Shown here: piece after piece, positions 1 to 6,341 of the stretch
Layout of the letters: each line of letters begins with the position of its first letter
Position numbering within the stretch: the first letter of the stretch is position 1
DNA from: CAZEBW01 sp964510205
GTDB taxonomy: Bacteria > Chloroflexota > Anaerolineae > VGOG01
DNA: 7,827 nucleotides
Assembly (NCBI GenBank): GCA_964510205.1
Contig: CAZEBW010000124.1
Span: 1-7,827 of the forward strand
Direction of reading: 5' to 3'
Program-made: the position numbers and the translations under genes
The notes under the pieces: generated by a model
What the model saw: only the letters and a program-made list of their open reading frames with translations
Told to the model about the DNA's origin: nothing
The model's database searches: none

Positions 1-60
1 CCTCAAAGTCGTTCACGGGGGAGTAGATGTTGAATTTTCCGATACACTCATATGCAAAAA

Positions 61-97
61 GTGTGAAACGTAATGCGTGAAACGTGGCGCGTGAGCT
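61..97. repeat. Heptamer array downstream of pstB
   Basis: On the plus strand the sequence parses into consecutive 7-mers that start with GT and end mostly in C: GTGAAAC, GTAATGC, GTGAAAC, GTGGCGC, then GTGAGCT. The last unit runs into the complement of the pstB TAG stop. It is a degenerate short-period tandem array of the kind found in the other gaps of this window. Its function is unknown. Confidence 0.6.
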
Positions 98-872
98 ACC
101 CAAATCGGCCGGTGATGTAATCCTCCGTTCGCTGGTCGCGAGGGGTGGTGAAAATCTCATTGCCGGGCCGATGCTCGATCAATTCGCCCATCAGGAAGAA
201 AGCGGCGTAATCGGCCAGGCGGGCCGCCTGCTGGACGCTGTGCGGGACGATGACGATGGTGTAGTTCCGCTTCAACTCGAACAGAGACGCCTCTACCTTG
301 CCGGTGGAGATGGGGTCCAGCCCCGACGTAGGTTCGTCGAGAAGCAAGACTTCGGGCTCCAGGGCCAGGCTGCGGGCGATGCACAGCCGCTGCTGCTGGC
401 CTCCCGACAGCGCACCCGCCGCATCATCCAGCCGATCTTTCACTTCGTCCCAAAGCGCAGCCTGTTTGAGGCTGCGGACGAGAACCTCCTCCAGTCGGTT
501 CCGGTCTCGCACGCCGGCCAGCTTGAGACCGTAGAGGACGTTCTCGCGGACGGTGCCCGGCAGGGGCAGGGGCAGGGCGAAGACCATGCCCACTCGGCGT
601 CGCAGGCTGGTGATGTGCGTAATCGAAGCGGCGCCAGGGGCGTAGATGTCTTGTCCGTCCAGCAGGATACGGCCCGACATCTGCGTGCCCTCCAGGAGGT
701 CGTTCAGCCGGTTGATGAGCCGCAGCAGCGTCGTCTTGCCGCCGCCGGCCGGCCCGAAGAAAACGGTGATAGCGTTGGCGGGCACGTCCAGCGTTACCTC
801 GCGCAAGGCCGGCTTGCCGTCGTAGGCGTAGCTCACGTTTTCAATGCAGATCTTGGGACCGCCCTGGGTCAT
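96..872 (-). CDS. pstB: Phosphate ABC transporter ATP-binding protein PstB
   Basis: The cytoplasmic ATPase of the high-affinity phosphate importer; it powers uptake through PstC and PstA. From the chosen ATG it is 258 residues, close to the usual length of about 257. Visible motifs are Walker A (GPAGGGKTT, residues 40-48), the ABC signature LSGGQQQR (155-162), Walker B LLLDE (176-180), a D-loop SGLDP and an H-loop histidine (H211). The C-terminal FFLMGELIE...RTEDYITGRFG is typical of PstB. The Q-loop region reads MVFALPLPLPG, with alanine at residue 99 where PstB normally has glutamine. The start at 872 is preceded by AGGA seven bases upstream. An in-frame ATG at 926 would add 18 residues translated from a tandem array and is not preferred. 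It is the last pst gene here, and no phoU follows within the 95 bases left in the window. Confidence 0.96.
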   Translation of the reverse strand: MTQGGPKICIENVSYAYDGKPALREVTLDVPANAITVFFGPAGGGKTTLLRLINRLNDLLEGTQMSGRILLDGQDIYAPGAASITHITSLRRRVGMVFALPLPLPGTVRENVLYGLKLAGVRDRNRLEEVLVRSLKQAALWDEVKDRLDDAAGALSGGQQQRLCIARSLALEPEVLLLDEPTSGLDPISTGKVEASLFELKRNYTIVIVPHSVQQAARLADYAAFFLMGELIEHRPGNEIFTTPRDQRTEDYITGRFG

Positions 873-886
873 CGTGGAATCCTGAA

Positions 887-957
887 CTATTGCGTATTTC
901 GTATTCCGTGCTCTGTATTCCGTCACGCATTACGCAATACGCACTACGCAATACGTA
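887..957. repeat. Head-to-head heptamer arrays between pstA and pstB, potential hairpin
   Basis: The 88-base gap between pstA and pstB is almost entirely 7-base units. On the plus strand the left half reads GTATTTC, GTATTCC, GTGCTCT, GTATTCC. The right half is in the opposite orientation: ACGCATT, ACGCAAT, ACGCACT, ACGCAAT. The two halves are inverted copies, and the outermost 9 bp (TATTGCGTA) match exactly. The pstA-pstB transcript could therefore fold into a long imperfect hairpin just upstream of the pstB ribosome site. No T tract follows, so it is not a standard terminator. Confidence 0.65.
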
Positions 958-960
958 ACA

Positions 961-1842
961 CTACCACCGCCTTCTCCGCCGGAAGTAGCTGCGAATCAGC
1001 GTGGCGATCACATTCATGGACAGCACCAGCGCCAGCAGCACCAGCGCGGTGCCATATTGAATCCTCAGCGGCATGCCCGGCACCTGGGTGCTGATGACGT
1101 AGAGGTGGTAGGGCAGGGCCATGGTTTGATCGAATGGAGATTGGGGCAGGCGCGGCAGGAAGAAGGCGGCCACGGTGAACAGGATGGGGGCCGTCTCGCC
1201 GGCCGCCCGCAGCAGCCCCAGAATGACGCCGGTGATGATGCCCGGCAGCGCCTGGGGCAGTACGACATTGCGGATGCCCTGCCAGCGGGTGCCGCCCAGA
1301 CTGGCGCTGACGGTGCGGAACTCGGTCGGCACGACGCGGAGCGCTTCCTCGGCCGCGCTGATGATGATGGGCAGAGTCATAATGGCCAGCGTCAGCGAGC
1401 CAGCCAAAATGGACGTGCCGAATTGCAAGAAGAGCACGAACAGTCCCAAGCCAAACAGCCCGTACACCACCGACGGGATACCAGCCAGGTTGATGATGGC
1501 CAAGCGGATGGCGCGGGTGAGCCAGGTATCGCGGGCGTATTCCGACAGGTAAATGGCGCCTCCCACCCCCACCGGGATGGCCGCCACCGCCGTCCCCAGT
1601 ACGAGCAGCAGCGTGCCGACGATGGCGGGGAAGATTCCGCCGGCCTTCATCCCATCGCGGGGCATGGCGGTGAGAAACTCCCAACTGATGGCCGTGATGC
1701 CGCGCACCACAATCGTGCCCACGACGAGCAGAATGGGGATCACCACCAGCAGCGCGGTCAGGCCCAGCAGGATGAAGCCTAAACGCTGTACCCGGTAGCG
1801 GCGTCCTGAACTCCGTGGAGGGGATGTCGAAGAGTGATTCAT
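961..1842 (-). CDS. pstA: Phosphate ABC transporter permease PstA
   Basis: Inner-membrane permease that forms the phosphate channel with PstC. It has 293 residues, normal for the family. Hydrophobic segments lie at roughly residues 22-47, 67-99, 113-140, 145-165, 199-229 and 263-285. The cytoplasmic EAA loop that contacts PstB is visible as AAEEALRVVPTEFRTVSASLGGTRWQ at about 163-188 (key E165, E166 and G183/G184), followed by the AAGETAP segment typical of PstA at 213-219. The start at ATG 1842 shares its A with the TGA of pstC (TGATG), and GGAGGG lies eight bases upstream, so translational coupling is likely. The reading frame stays open upstream as far as 2178, but that extension is the antisense-frame shadow of pstC. 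The protein ends in a basic RRRRRW tail. Confidence 0.95.
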   Translation of the reverse strand: MNHSSTSPPRSSGRRYRVQRLGFILLGLTALLVVIPILLVVGTIVVRGITAISWEFLTAMPRDGMKAGGIFPAIVGTLLLVLGTAVAAIPVGVGGAIYLSEYARDTWLTRAIRLAIINLAGIPSVVYGLFGLGLFVLFLQFGTSILAGSLTLAIMTLPIIISAAEEALRVVPTEFRTVSASLGGTRWQGIRNVVLPQALPGIITGVILGLLRAAGETAPILFTVAAFFLPRLPQSPFDQTMALPYHLYVISTQVPGMPLRIQYGTALVLLALVLSMNVIATLIRSYFRRRRRW

Positions 1843-2732
1843 CAGCGCAGCCCTCCCCGTCGCCGCTTCTTGAAAATCGTCGAGGCCGCGGCCAGATTGA
1901 TGAAAAAGGTCAACACGAAGAGGATGATGCCGATGCCAAACAGGGCGTGGTAGTGAACGCCGCCCTGAGCCACCTCCCCCATCTCGGCGGCGACGGTGGC
2001 GGTCATGGTGCGGACAGGTCGAAAGAGCGAGTCGAGGGTGAGCGGCATACGGGCGGCGTTGCCCGTCACCATCATCACCGCCATCGTCTCGCCGATGGCG
2101 CGCCCCATGCCCAGCATCACCGCCGTGACGATACCGGAGCGCGCGGCTGGCACCACCACGCGCCAAATGGTCTGCCATTGGGTGGCGCCCATGGCCAGGC
2201 CGGCATCGCGGTAGCTCTTGGGCACGGCGTCCAGGGCGTCCTCGGCCACGCTGATGATGGTGGGCAGCGACATGTAGGCCAAAATCAGCGCGCCCGTGAA
2301 GGCCGTCAGCCCGGTCGGCGCCCCCAGAACTTCACGGACTAGGGGAGCGATCAGCGTCATCCCGAAAAAGCCCAGCACCACCGAGGGAATGCCAGCCAGC
2401 ACCTCGATCATGGGCTTGAGCACTTCCCGCGCCCAACCCGGCGCCACCTCCCGCACGAACACGGCGGTGGCCACCCCCATCGGCAGGGCGATGACGATAG
2501 CGGTGGCCGTGATGAGAGTCGAGCCCAGGATGAGCGGCAGCGTGCCGAAAAAGTCAAAGGTGGGGTACCAGTGCGTGTCGAACAGGTCACTCAGCGGGAC
2601 CTCGAAAAAGACCGGCACACCCTCCCGCAGCAGGAAGAGGAAGATGAGCAGCACGAAGCCGATGCTGGAGAAGCCCAACAGGCGGATGAGAGCTTCGATC
2701 ACGAACTCGGTCCAACTACGGTGTGATCCCAT
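1842..2732 (-). CDS. pstC: Phosphate ABC transporter permease PstC
   Basis: Partner permease of PstA in the phosphate importer. It has 296 residues. There is a first membrane segment at about 17-36, an extracytoplasmic stretch (about 37-62), then further segments near 65-95, 109-131, 145-163, 200-222 and 264-284. The EAA loop is visible as SVAEDALDAVPKSYRDAGLA...GATQWQ (about 161-186), followed by GRAIGETMAV, which is characteristic of PstC. The ATG at 2732 lies inside the last codons of the upstream nuclease-like gene (17-nt overlap), with only a weak purine-rich GGACGAG before it. Initiation is therefore probably coupled to translation of that gene. The next in-frame ATG lies far inside the protein, so the start at 2732 is favoured. 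Confidence 0.95.
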   Translation of the reverse strand: MGSHRSWTEFVIEALIRLLGFSSIGFVLLIFLFLLREGVPVFFEVPLSDLFDTHWYPTFDFFGTLPLILGSTLITATAIVIALPMGVATAVFVREVAPGWAREVLKPMIEVLAGIPSVVLGFFGMTLIAPLVREVLGAPTGLTAFTGALILAYMSLPTIISVAEDALDAVPKSYRDAGLAMGATQWQTIWRVVVPAARSGIVTAVMLGMGRAIGETMAVMMVTGNAARMPLTLDSLFRPVRTMTATVAAEMGEVAQGGVHYHALFGIGIILFVLTFFINLAAASTIFKKRRRGGLR

Positions 2733-3624
2733 ATTTCTCGTCCAACCATGCTATCAAATCTTCATATCCACCCCGTTTGAGTAGAACTCTCGCAATCGCC
2801 TGCCAGGTGGTGCGCTTAAGAGCTGCTGATTCCTGCAAGGCGACCTGCACGGCCTGAAACTGATCGTCCACCTTCCTGCCCGATGCGAAAGCCGGGTTGT
2901 TGGCATCGTAGACCAGGACAGCCACCGGTTGTCCCCATATCTGCCCCCTTTCGGGATCCATCGCGGCCGCCAGCACGTTGCGCACCAGTTGATACGGTTT
3001 CCAGATGGGGCAGGGAACATGGTCGAGATCGGCACGCCAGCGGAAAAGCTGGGGGATGTAGTCCCAGTACGCGATCCCTTTCTCGGTCAGAGCGCAGCGT
3101 TGTCCCGGCGCCCGCCCTGGCTGGGGAGCGTAGTCACCATTGCACTGATGGGTAGTCACCTGCGAACAGGGGCTCAGTTCTCGCTCCCAAAACTTGCACT
3201 CGACAGCTACGTGCCCATGTTGCCCCGGCAGGAAAAGATCCACCTGGGTAGGTCTGGGCTCGTTCAGGGTGGTCACCCGGTAATCGAACTCAGGTTGGTC
3301 AGCCAGCACAAAGCCTGGGAGCAAGGGGCGACCGTGCTCGTCGGGAACCTGATTCAGGAGCGATAGACCACTTCGCTTCATCATTGTGCCGAGGACACTG
3401 ACCGCCAGGGCCTGTGAGCTACCCATGCTTCCGAACCAACGGTGGCGACGAGCCCTGGGCAGTAGCCGGTCGAGCCCTGGAGTGAACAGGTTGCAAAAAG
3501 CATACTCCGTCTTGAAGACGTGCCCACGGCGTGGGTCAAACAAATCATCTTCCAGGGGGTAATGCTTCCTGCGGTAGGCGATGCTGCGTCGCTTCATCGC
3601 CTGCTTGTAGTCTTTGTAGCTCAT
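2716..3624 (-). CDS. PD-(D/E)XK superfamily nuclease-like protein (PGN_0703-type, putative restriction endonuclease)
   Basis: A soluble 302-residue protein with no signal peptide or membrane segment. The key region is QVDLFLPG...VAVECKFWE: D129 followed by E142-x-K144 is the D...ExK metal-binding core of PD-(D/E)XK nucleases. Upstream, RRHRWFGSMGSSQALAVSVLG (about 59-79) and downstream, CALTEKGIAYWDYIPQLF (about 177-194) and YQLVRNVLAAAM (211-222), resemble from memory the family annotated as 'PGN_0703 family putative restriction endonuclease'. C153, C161 and C177 after the ExK motif could form a metal or structural site, which is inference. Two adjacent ATGs exist at 3627 and 3624; GGAGG lies five bases before the second, which is chosen. 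It is 38 bases downstream of pstS and overlaps pstC by 17 nt, so it is embedded in the pst operon. No methylase partner is present. Its target and role are unknown. Confidence 0.72.
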   Translation of the reverse strand: MSYKDYKQAMKRRSIAYRRKHYPLEDDLFDPRRGHVFKTEYAFCNLFTPGLDRLLPRARRHRWFGSMGSSQALAVSVLGTMMKRSGLSLLNQVPDEHGRPLLPGFVLADQPEFDYRVTTLNEPRPTQVDLFLPGQHGHVAVECKFWERELSPCSQVTTHQCNGDYAPQPGRAPGQRCALTEKGIAYWDYIPQLFRWRADLDHVPCPIWKPYQLVRNVLAAAMDPERGQIWGQPVAVLVYDANNPAFASGRKVDDQFQAVQVALQESAALKRTTWQAIARVLLKRGGYEDLIAWLDEKYGITP

Positions 3625-3629
3625 CATTC

Positions 3630-3634
3630 CCTCC
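3630..3634 (-). promoter_or_regulatory. Ribosome binding site of the nuclease-like gene
   Basis: GGAGG on the minus strand lies five bases before ATG 3624 but only two before the adjacent ATG 3627, so the second ATG is the likelier start. Confidence 0.65.
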
Positions 3635-3652
3635 AGTATATCACTTTTTTCA

Positions 3653-3662
3653 ACGTTTCACG
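3653..3662. repeat. Short ACGTTTCACG remnant between pstS and the nuclease-like gene
   Basis: This is a single ten-base copy of the ACGTTTCACG sequence seen in the arrays near 61-97 and 6362-6390. It directly abuts the complement of the pstS TAG stop. It looks like a minimal or decayed member of the same intergenic repeat class, though a match this short could be chance. Confidence 0.35.
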
Positions 3663-4670
3663 CTAATGCAGCGGTACAAATCCCAGCTCCGCCACCAGCA
3701 CCTGCCCCTCGTCCAGTATCCAATCCAAGTAGGCCTTGATGGCGCCGGTCGGCTGGCCGGCGGTGTACATGTAGAGCGGGCGTGAGATGGGGTACGAATC
3801 GTCGTTGACCGTTTCGATGGAGGGCAGCACGTAGGGACCGCTGGCATCTCGGGCCACGGCCACCATCTTCTGGTCGGGGGTCACGTAGCCCAGGCCGTCG
3901 TAGCCGATGGCGTTGGGATTCTGGCGCACCTCGGCGCTGATCCCTTCGGAAGAGGGCATCAGCAACGTGTCTGGCGAAAAAAGGAGATCGCTTTTCTTGT
4001 CACCCAGCCTCACCACGTTCTCCAGAAAGTAGACGTAGGTCCCGGAATTCGACTCGCGGGAGAGGAGCACGATGGGGCGGTTCTCGCCGCCTACCTGACG
4101 CCAGTTGGTGATTCTCCCCGTGTAGATGTCGGAGATTTGCTGGAGCGTGAGATCGTCCACTGGATTGGAGGGGTGGACGACGACGGCGATGGCATCGCGG
4201 GCGACCACAAATTGCAGCGGCGTGATCCCGTTCGCTTCGGCGGCGGCGATTTCCTCTGGCTTCATGGCCCGCGAGGCGTTGGCGACGTCCACCGTGCCGT
4301 TGATCATGGCCGCGATGCCGGTGCCTGACCCGCCGCCGGTCACGGAGATGCGCACCTCAGGGTGCAATTCGATGTACGTTTCGGCCCAGGCCAGCGCCAG
4401 ATTGACCAGGGTGTCGGACCCCTTGTTCTCAATGGTCTGAGCGGACTCGGACACCTCGGCAGCGGAAGCCGAGTGAGCGAAGCGGCGTTGGCCACACCCC
4501 ACCAGCATCCAGGCCAGGCCGAACAGCAGCGTACCCATTACCAGACAACAGAAGAACCCGCGAACAGATGGGAGACAATGAAGCGATGAGGCACTGAGGG
4601 CCTTGTTGCCTCGCTGCCCTGTCGCCTCGTTGCCTCGTTGTCTCGCTGCCTTGTTGCCTCGTCGCCCCAT
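3663..4670 (-). CDS. pstS: Phosphate ABC transporter substrate-binding lipoprotein PstS
   Basis: Captures phosphate outside the membrane and delivers it to PstCA. Phosphate-contact motifs are visible (numbering from 4670): NKGSDT (82-87), TGGGSGTG (111-118), D128 and S133 in DVANASR, and SRESNSGT (204-211); NPNAIGY follows at 251-257. A lipobox LVGC ends a hydrophobic segment, so C59 is the probable lipid-modified residue and the mature protein is about 277 residues. The start is uncertain. From 4670 the first 27 or so residues are a translated octamer array with an 8-residue periodicity (RGNKAARQ / RGNEATGQ / RGNKALSA). The only other in-frame ATG, at 4538, gives a signal peptide with no positive charge and no visible ribosome site. 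No in-frame GTG or TTG lies between. The 4670 ATG has AAGGCA just before it, itself part of the array. No Pho box was recognised upstream. Confidence 0.93.
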   Translation of the reverse strand: MGRRGNKAARQRGNEATGQRGNKALSASSLHCLPSVRGFFCCLVMGTLLFGLAWMLVGCGQRRFAHSASAAEVSESAQTIENKGSDTLVNLALAWAETYIELHPEVRISVTGGGSGTGIAAMINGTVDVANASRAMKPEEIAAAEANGITPLQFVVARDAIAVVVHPSNPVDDLTLQQISDIYTGRITNWRQVGGENRPIVLLSRESNSGTYVYFLENVVRLGDKKSDLLFSPDTLLMPSSEGISAEVRQNPNAIGYDGLGYVTPDQKMVAVARDASGPYVLPSIETVNDDSYPISRPLYMYTAGQPTGAIKAYLDWILDEGQVLVAELGFVPLH

Positions 4671-4684
4671 TGCCTTGCTGCCTT
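4588..4684. repeat. Octamer array overlapping the pstS 5' end
   Basis: On the plus strand ten consecutive degenerate 8-mers run from 4605 to 4684: GTTGCCTC, GCTGCCCT, GTCGCCTC, GTTGCCTC, GTTGTCTC, GCTGCCTT and so on, with consensus about GTTGCCTC. The array is bounded on the left by GAGGCACTGAGG (4588-4599), a 12-mer found identically at 5489-5500 beside a second octamer array. On the minus strand the array encodes the repetitive N-terminal extension of PstS and also supplies its AAGGCA-ATG start region. Confidence 0.8.
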
Positions 4685-4715
4685 ACCAGTCTACCAATCT
4701 AGCCGAACTCGTTGC

Positions 4716-5477
4716 TCAGTACTCCACTCGCTTCCTCGCCAGCCGGGAAACCAGGGCCTCGAGAGGGGCGATGGCCGCTACGAAGATGACGTCTGCCACG
4801 ATGGTCAGGGTGAAGGCATAGGCCAGATAGCTCAGGCCGGTCAAAGAGGCGGTGGTCACCACTTCTGAAATCTGGCTCACCCAGCCGGTCAAGTAGGATA
4901 AGAGGGCCACCAAGCCCATGAACAGGAGCACCGGCTTCCAGGGCTCCCGATCGGTCTCGCTGGGCATCATGGCATTGGATATGGCGAAGATGAGGTAAAG
5001 CCACAGCCAGAAATCGGGCACCTTGAGAGAGGCCAAGAGGCTTGCGCCAATCTGTTCCCATTCTCCGCTCAGCCAGACCTCTTGTGGGCCACCCAAGCCC
5101 AGGATCAGTTGACCGATGATCAGAATAGCGATGCTGCCGCTGATGAGGGGAGCTAGGCCAATCAGACTGGCGCGAAAGGGATCGGTACGACCCACCTGAA
5201 CCGATCCCAAGCGCATTTGTTTGCCCCGCCTCCTGGAAGGCCAGAGCGAAATCTTCCCCGTCCGCACCCCCAGCAGCTTGGCCACCAGCCAATGGCTCAA
5301 CTCGTGGATAAGGATGCCGGGCAACAGCAGGACGAAGTAGAGAAACATGGCCGCCTGGTTGTCGCCCGTGAGGAGCATGCCCAATCCCTGGATGTGGCGG
5401 TTTATCCAGCGTTTCATGAAGAACAGGGGGCCAAGCGTGAGGGCGAGCCATATCAGGGGTGTCCAGTTGTCAAACAT
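4716..5477 (-). CDS. Integral membrane M50-like (site-2 protease fold) metalloprotease homologue
   Basis: A 253-residue membrane protein whose natural substrate I cannot name. Hydrophobic segments lie near residues 8-21, 43-57, 106-128, 157-171, 184-199 and 214-236. The segment PGILIHELSHW (53-63) carries HExxH (H58, E59, H62) at a membrane boundary, as in site-2 protease/M50 zinc peptidases. A later segment, SNAMMPSETDR (167-177), offers N168, P172 and D176, resembling the N-x-x-P...D third-ligand motif of M50. No PDZ or CBS domain is visible, so it is a minimal member. The ATG at 5477 is chosen because AAAGG lies four bases upstream; a GTG at 5495 would add six residues but has no ribosome site. 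It sits 53 bases after tpiA and 45 bases before pstS, on the same strand. Activity is inferred from motifs only. Confidence 0.75.
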   Translation of the reverse strand: MFDNWTPLIWLALTLGPLFFMKRWINRHIQGLGMLLTGDNQAAMFLYFVLLLPGILIHELSHWLVAKLLGVRTGKISLWPSRRRGKQMRLGSVQVGRTDPFRASLIGLAPLISGSIAILIIGQLILGLGGPQEVWLSGEWEQIGASLLASLKVPDFWLWLYLIFAISNAMMPSETDREPWKPVLLFMGLVALLSYLTGWVSQISEVVTTASLTGLSYLAYAFTLTIVADVIFVAAIAPLEALVSRLARKRVEY

Positions 5478-5488
5478 AGCACCTTTAA

Positions 5489-5549
5489 GAGGCACTGAGG
5501 CACTTATTATTGCCTTATCGCCTTATTGCCTCATTGCCTCATTGCCTTG
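5489..5549. repeat. Octamer array spanning the tpiA stop codon
   Basis: Five 8-mers in a row on the plus strand from 5510 to 5549: TTGCCTTA, TCGCCTTA, TTGCCTCA, TTGCCTCA, TTGCCTTG. The left boundary carries GAGGCACTGAGG (5489-5500), identical to the 12-mer at 4588-4599 and in the same orientation. About two units lie inside tpiA and encode its last residues and stop codon. The rest fills the gap to the M50-like gene. Confidence 0.8.
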
Positions 5550-6301
5550 CCAGTTATGCGTACGATCTCCACGAAATCAGCAGCCTTCAAGCTGGCGCCG
5601 CCTACCAGAGCGCCGTCTATCTCCGGCTGGGTCATGAACTCGGCGACGTTAGCCGGCTTGACGCTTCCGCCATATTGGACGCGCACGGCCTGGGCTGTGG
5701 CTTCGTCGTAGAGGTCGGCGATGGCGCCGCGGATGGTGAGACCGATGACGGCGTTGGCCCCGGCGCCGGTGGCCGCTTTGCCCGTGCCGATGGCCCAGAT
5801 AGGCTCGTAGGCGATGATCATGTTTCGCACCTGCTCGGCCGAGAGCCCCTCCAGAGCGGCGCGAACTTGGCCGGAAACCCACTCCTCGGTCTGGCCAGCC
5901 TCGTGTTGCTCCGGACTCTCGCCCACGCAGACGATGGGGGTCAACTCGTGGCTGAAGGCCGCTTTGATCTTACGATTGACTCCCTCGTCGGTCTCGCCGA
6001 AATAGCCTCGCCGCTCTGAGTGGCCGATGATGACGTATTGGCACAGCCCTTTGAGCATCAGGGGCGAGATCTCGCCAGTGTAGGCTCCCTCATCCTCCCA
6101 GTGCATGTTCTGAGCCCCCAGCTTGATGGCGGTGGGCTTCAGGAGCTCAGCCACGGCGGCCAGGGCCACGAAGGGCGGACAGAGCACTCGGTCCACTCCG
6201 CGCACCTCGTTGAGGCCGCGCCGCATCTCTCTTACCAGGTTCACGGCCTCGTCCACCGTCTTGTGCATCTTCCAGTTGCCAGCGATGATGGGTGTACGCA
6301 T
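5531..6301 (-). CDS. tpiA: Triose-phosphate isomerase
   Basis: Interconverts dihydroxyacetone phosphate and glyceraldehyde 3-phosphate in glycolysis and gluconeogenesis; cytoplasmic (beta/alpha)8 barrel. It has 256 residues, a normal length. Catalytic residues are all present: N9 and K11 in AGNWKMHK, H94 in IIGHSERR and E166 in AYEPIWAIGTG. The phosphate-binding loops VQYGGSVKPAN and GALVGGASL follow near the C-terminus. The start at 6301 has AAGGAG five bases upstream and gives the canonical MRTPIIAGNWKM N-terminus; a more distal ATG at 6364 would add residues translated from an intergenic array. The last residues, GKAMRQ, are encoded by the first units of a GGCAATGA tandem array, and the stop codon lies inside that array. 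pgk lies upstream, with an 89-base gap. Confidence 0.97.
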   Translation of the reverse strand: MRTPIIAGNWKMHKTVDEAVNLVREMRRGLNEVRGVDRVLCPPFVALAAVAELLKPTAIKLGAQNMHWEDEGAYTGEISPLMLKGLCQYVIIGHSERRGYFGETDEGVNRKIKAAFSHELTPIVCVGESPEQHEAGQTEEWVSGQVRAALEGLSAEQVRNMIIAYEPIWAIGTGKAATGAGANAVIGLTIRGAIADLYDEATAQAVRVQYGGSVKPANVAEFMTQPEIDGALVGGASLKAADFVEIVRITGKAMRQ

Positions 6302-6306
6302 TGCCT

Positions 6307-6312
6307 CTCCTT
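6307..6312 (-). promoter_or_regulatory. Ribosome binding site of tpiA
   Basis: AAGGAG on the minus strand, five bases before ATG 6301. This strong site decides the start in favour of 6301 over the distal in-frame ATG at 6364. Confidence 0.8.
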
Positions 6313-6341
6313 CACAGAAACAGGATCTGATCTTCTGAGAC

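Noticed and set aside
2..73. Open plus-strand stretch ending in TAA (about 23 codons, with a CKKC motif) that could be the 3' end of a convergent gene
   Set aside because: Too short to judge; the opposite strand is also open over the same bases and no family is recognisable.
84..1094. Long plus-strand open frame opposite pstB
   Set aside because: It is antisense to a clear pstB, runs through a tandem array and has no recognisable domain; a high-GC shadow frame.
1843..2178. N-terminal extension of PstA by 112 residues
   Set aside because: The extension lies entirely over pstC in another frame and has shadow-like composition (runs of H, R, G and D); ATG 1842 has a good ribosome site and a TGATG coupling with pstC.
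3628..3662. Promoter for the nuclease-like gene (TTGAAA and TATACT on the minus strand)
   Set aside because: The two boxes are only about seven bases apart, far too close for a normal sigma-70 promoter.
4605..4684. Array considered as a CRISPR or iteron-type origin
   Set aside because: The units are 8 bases with no spacers and no cas genes, and there is no replication gene nearby; it is a degenerate simple tandem array.
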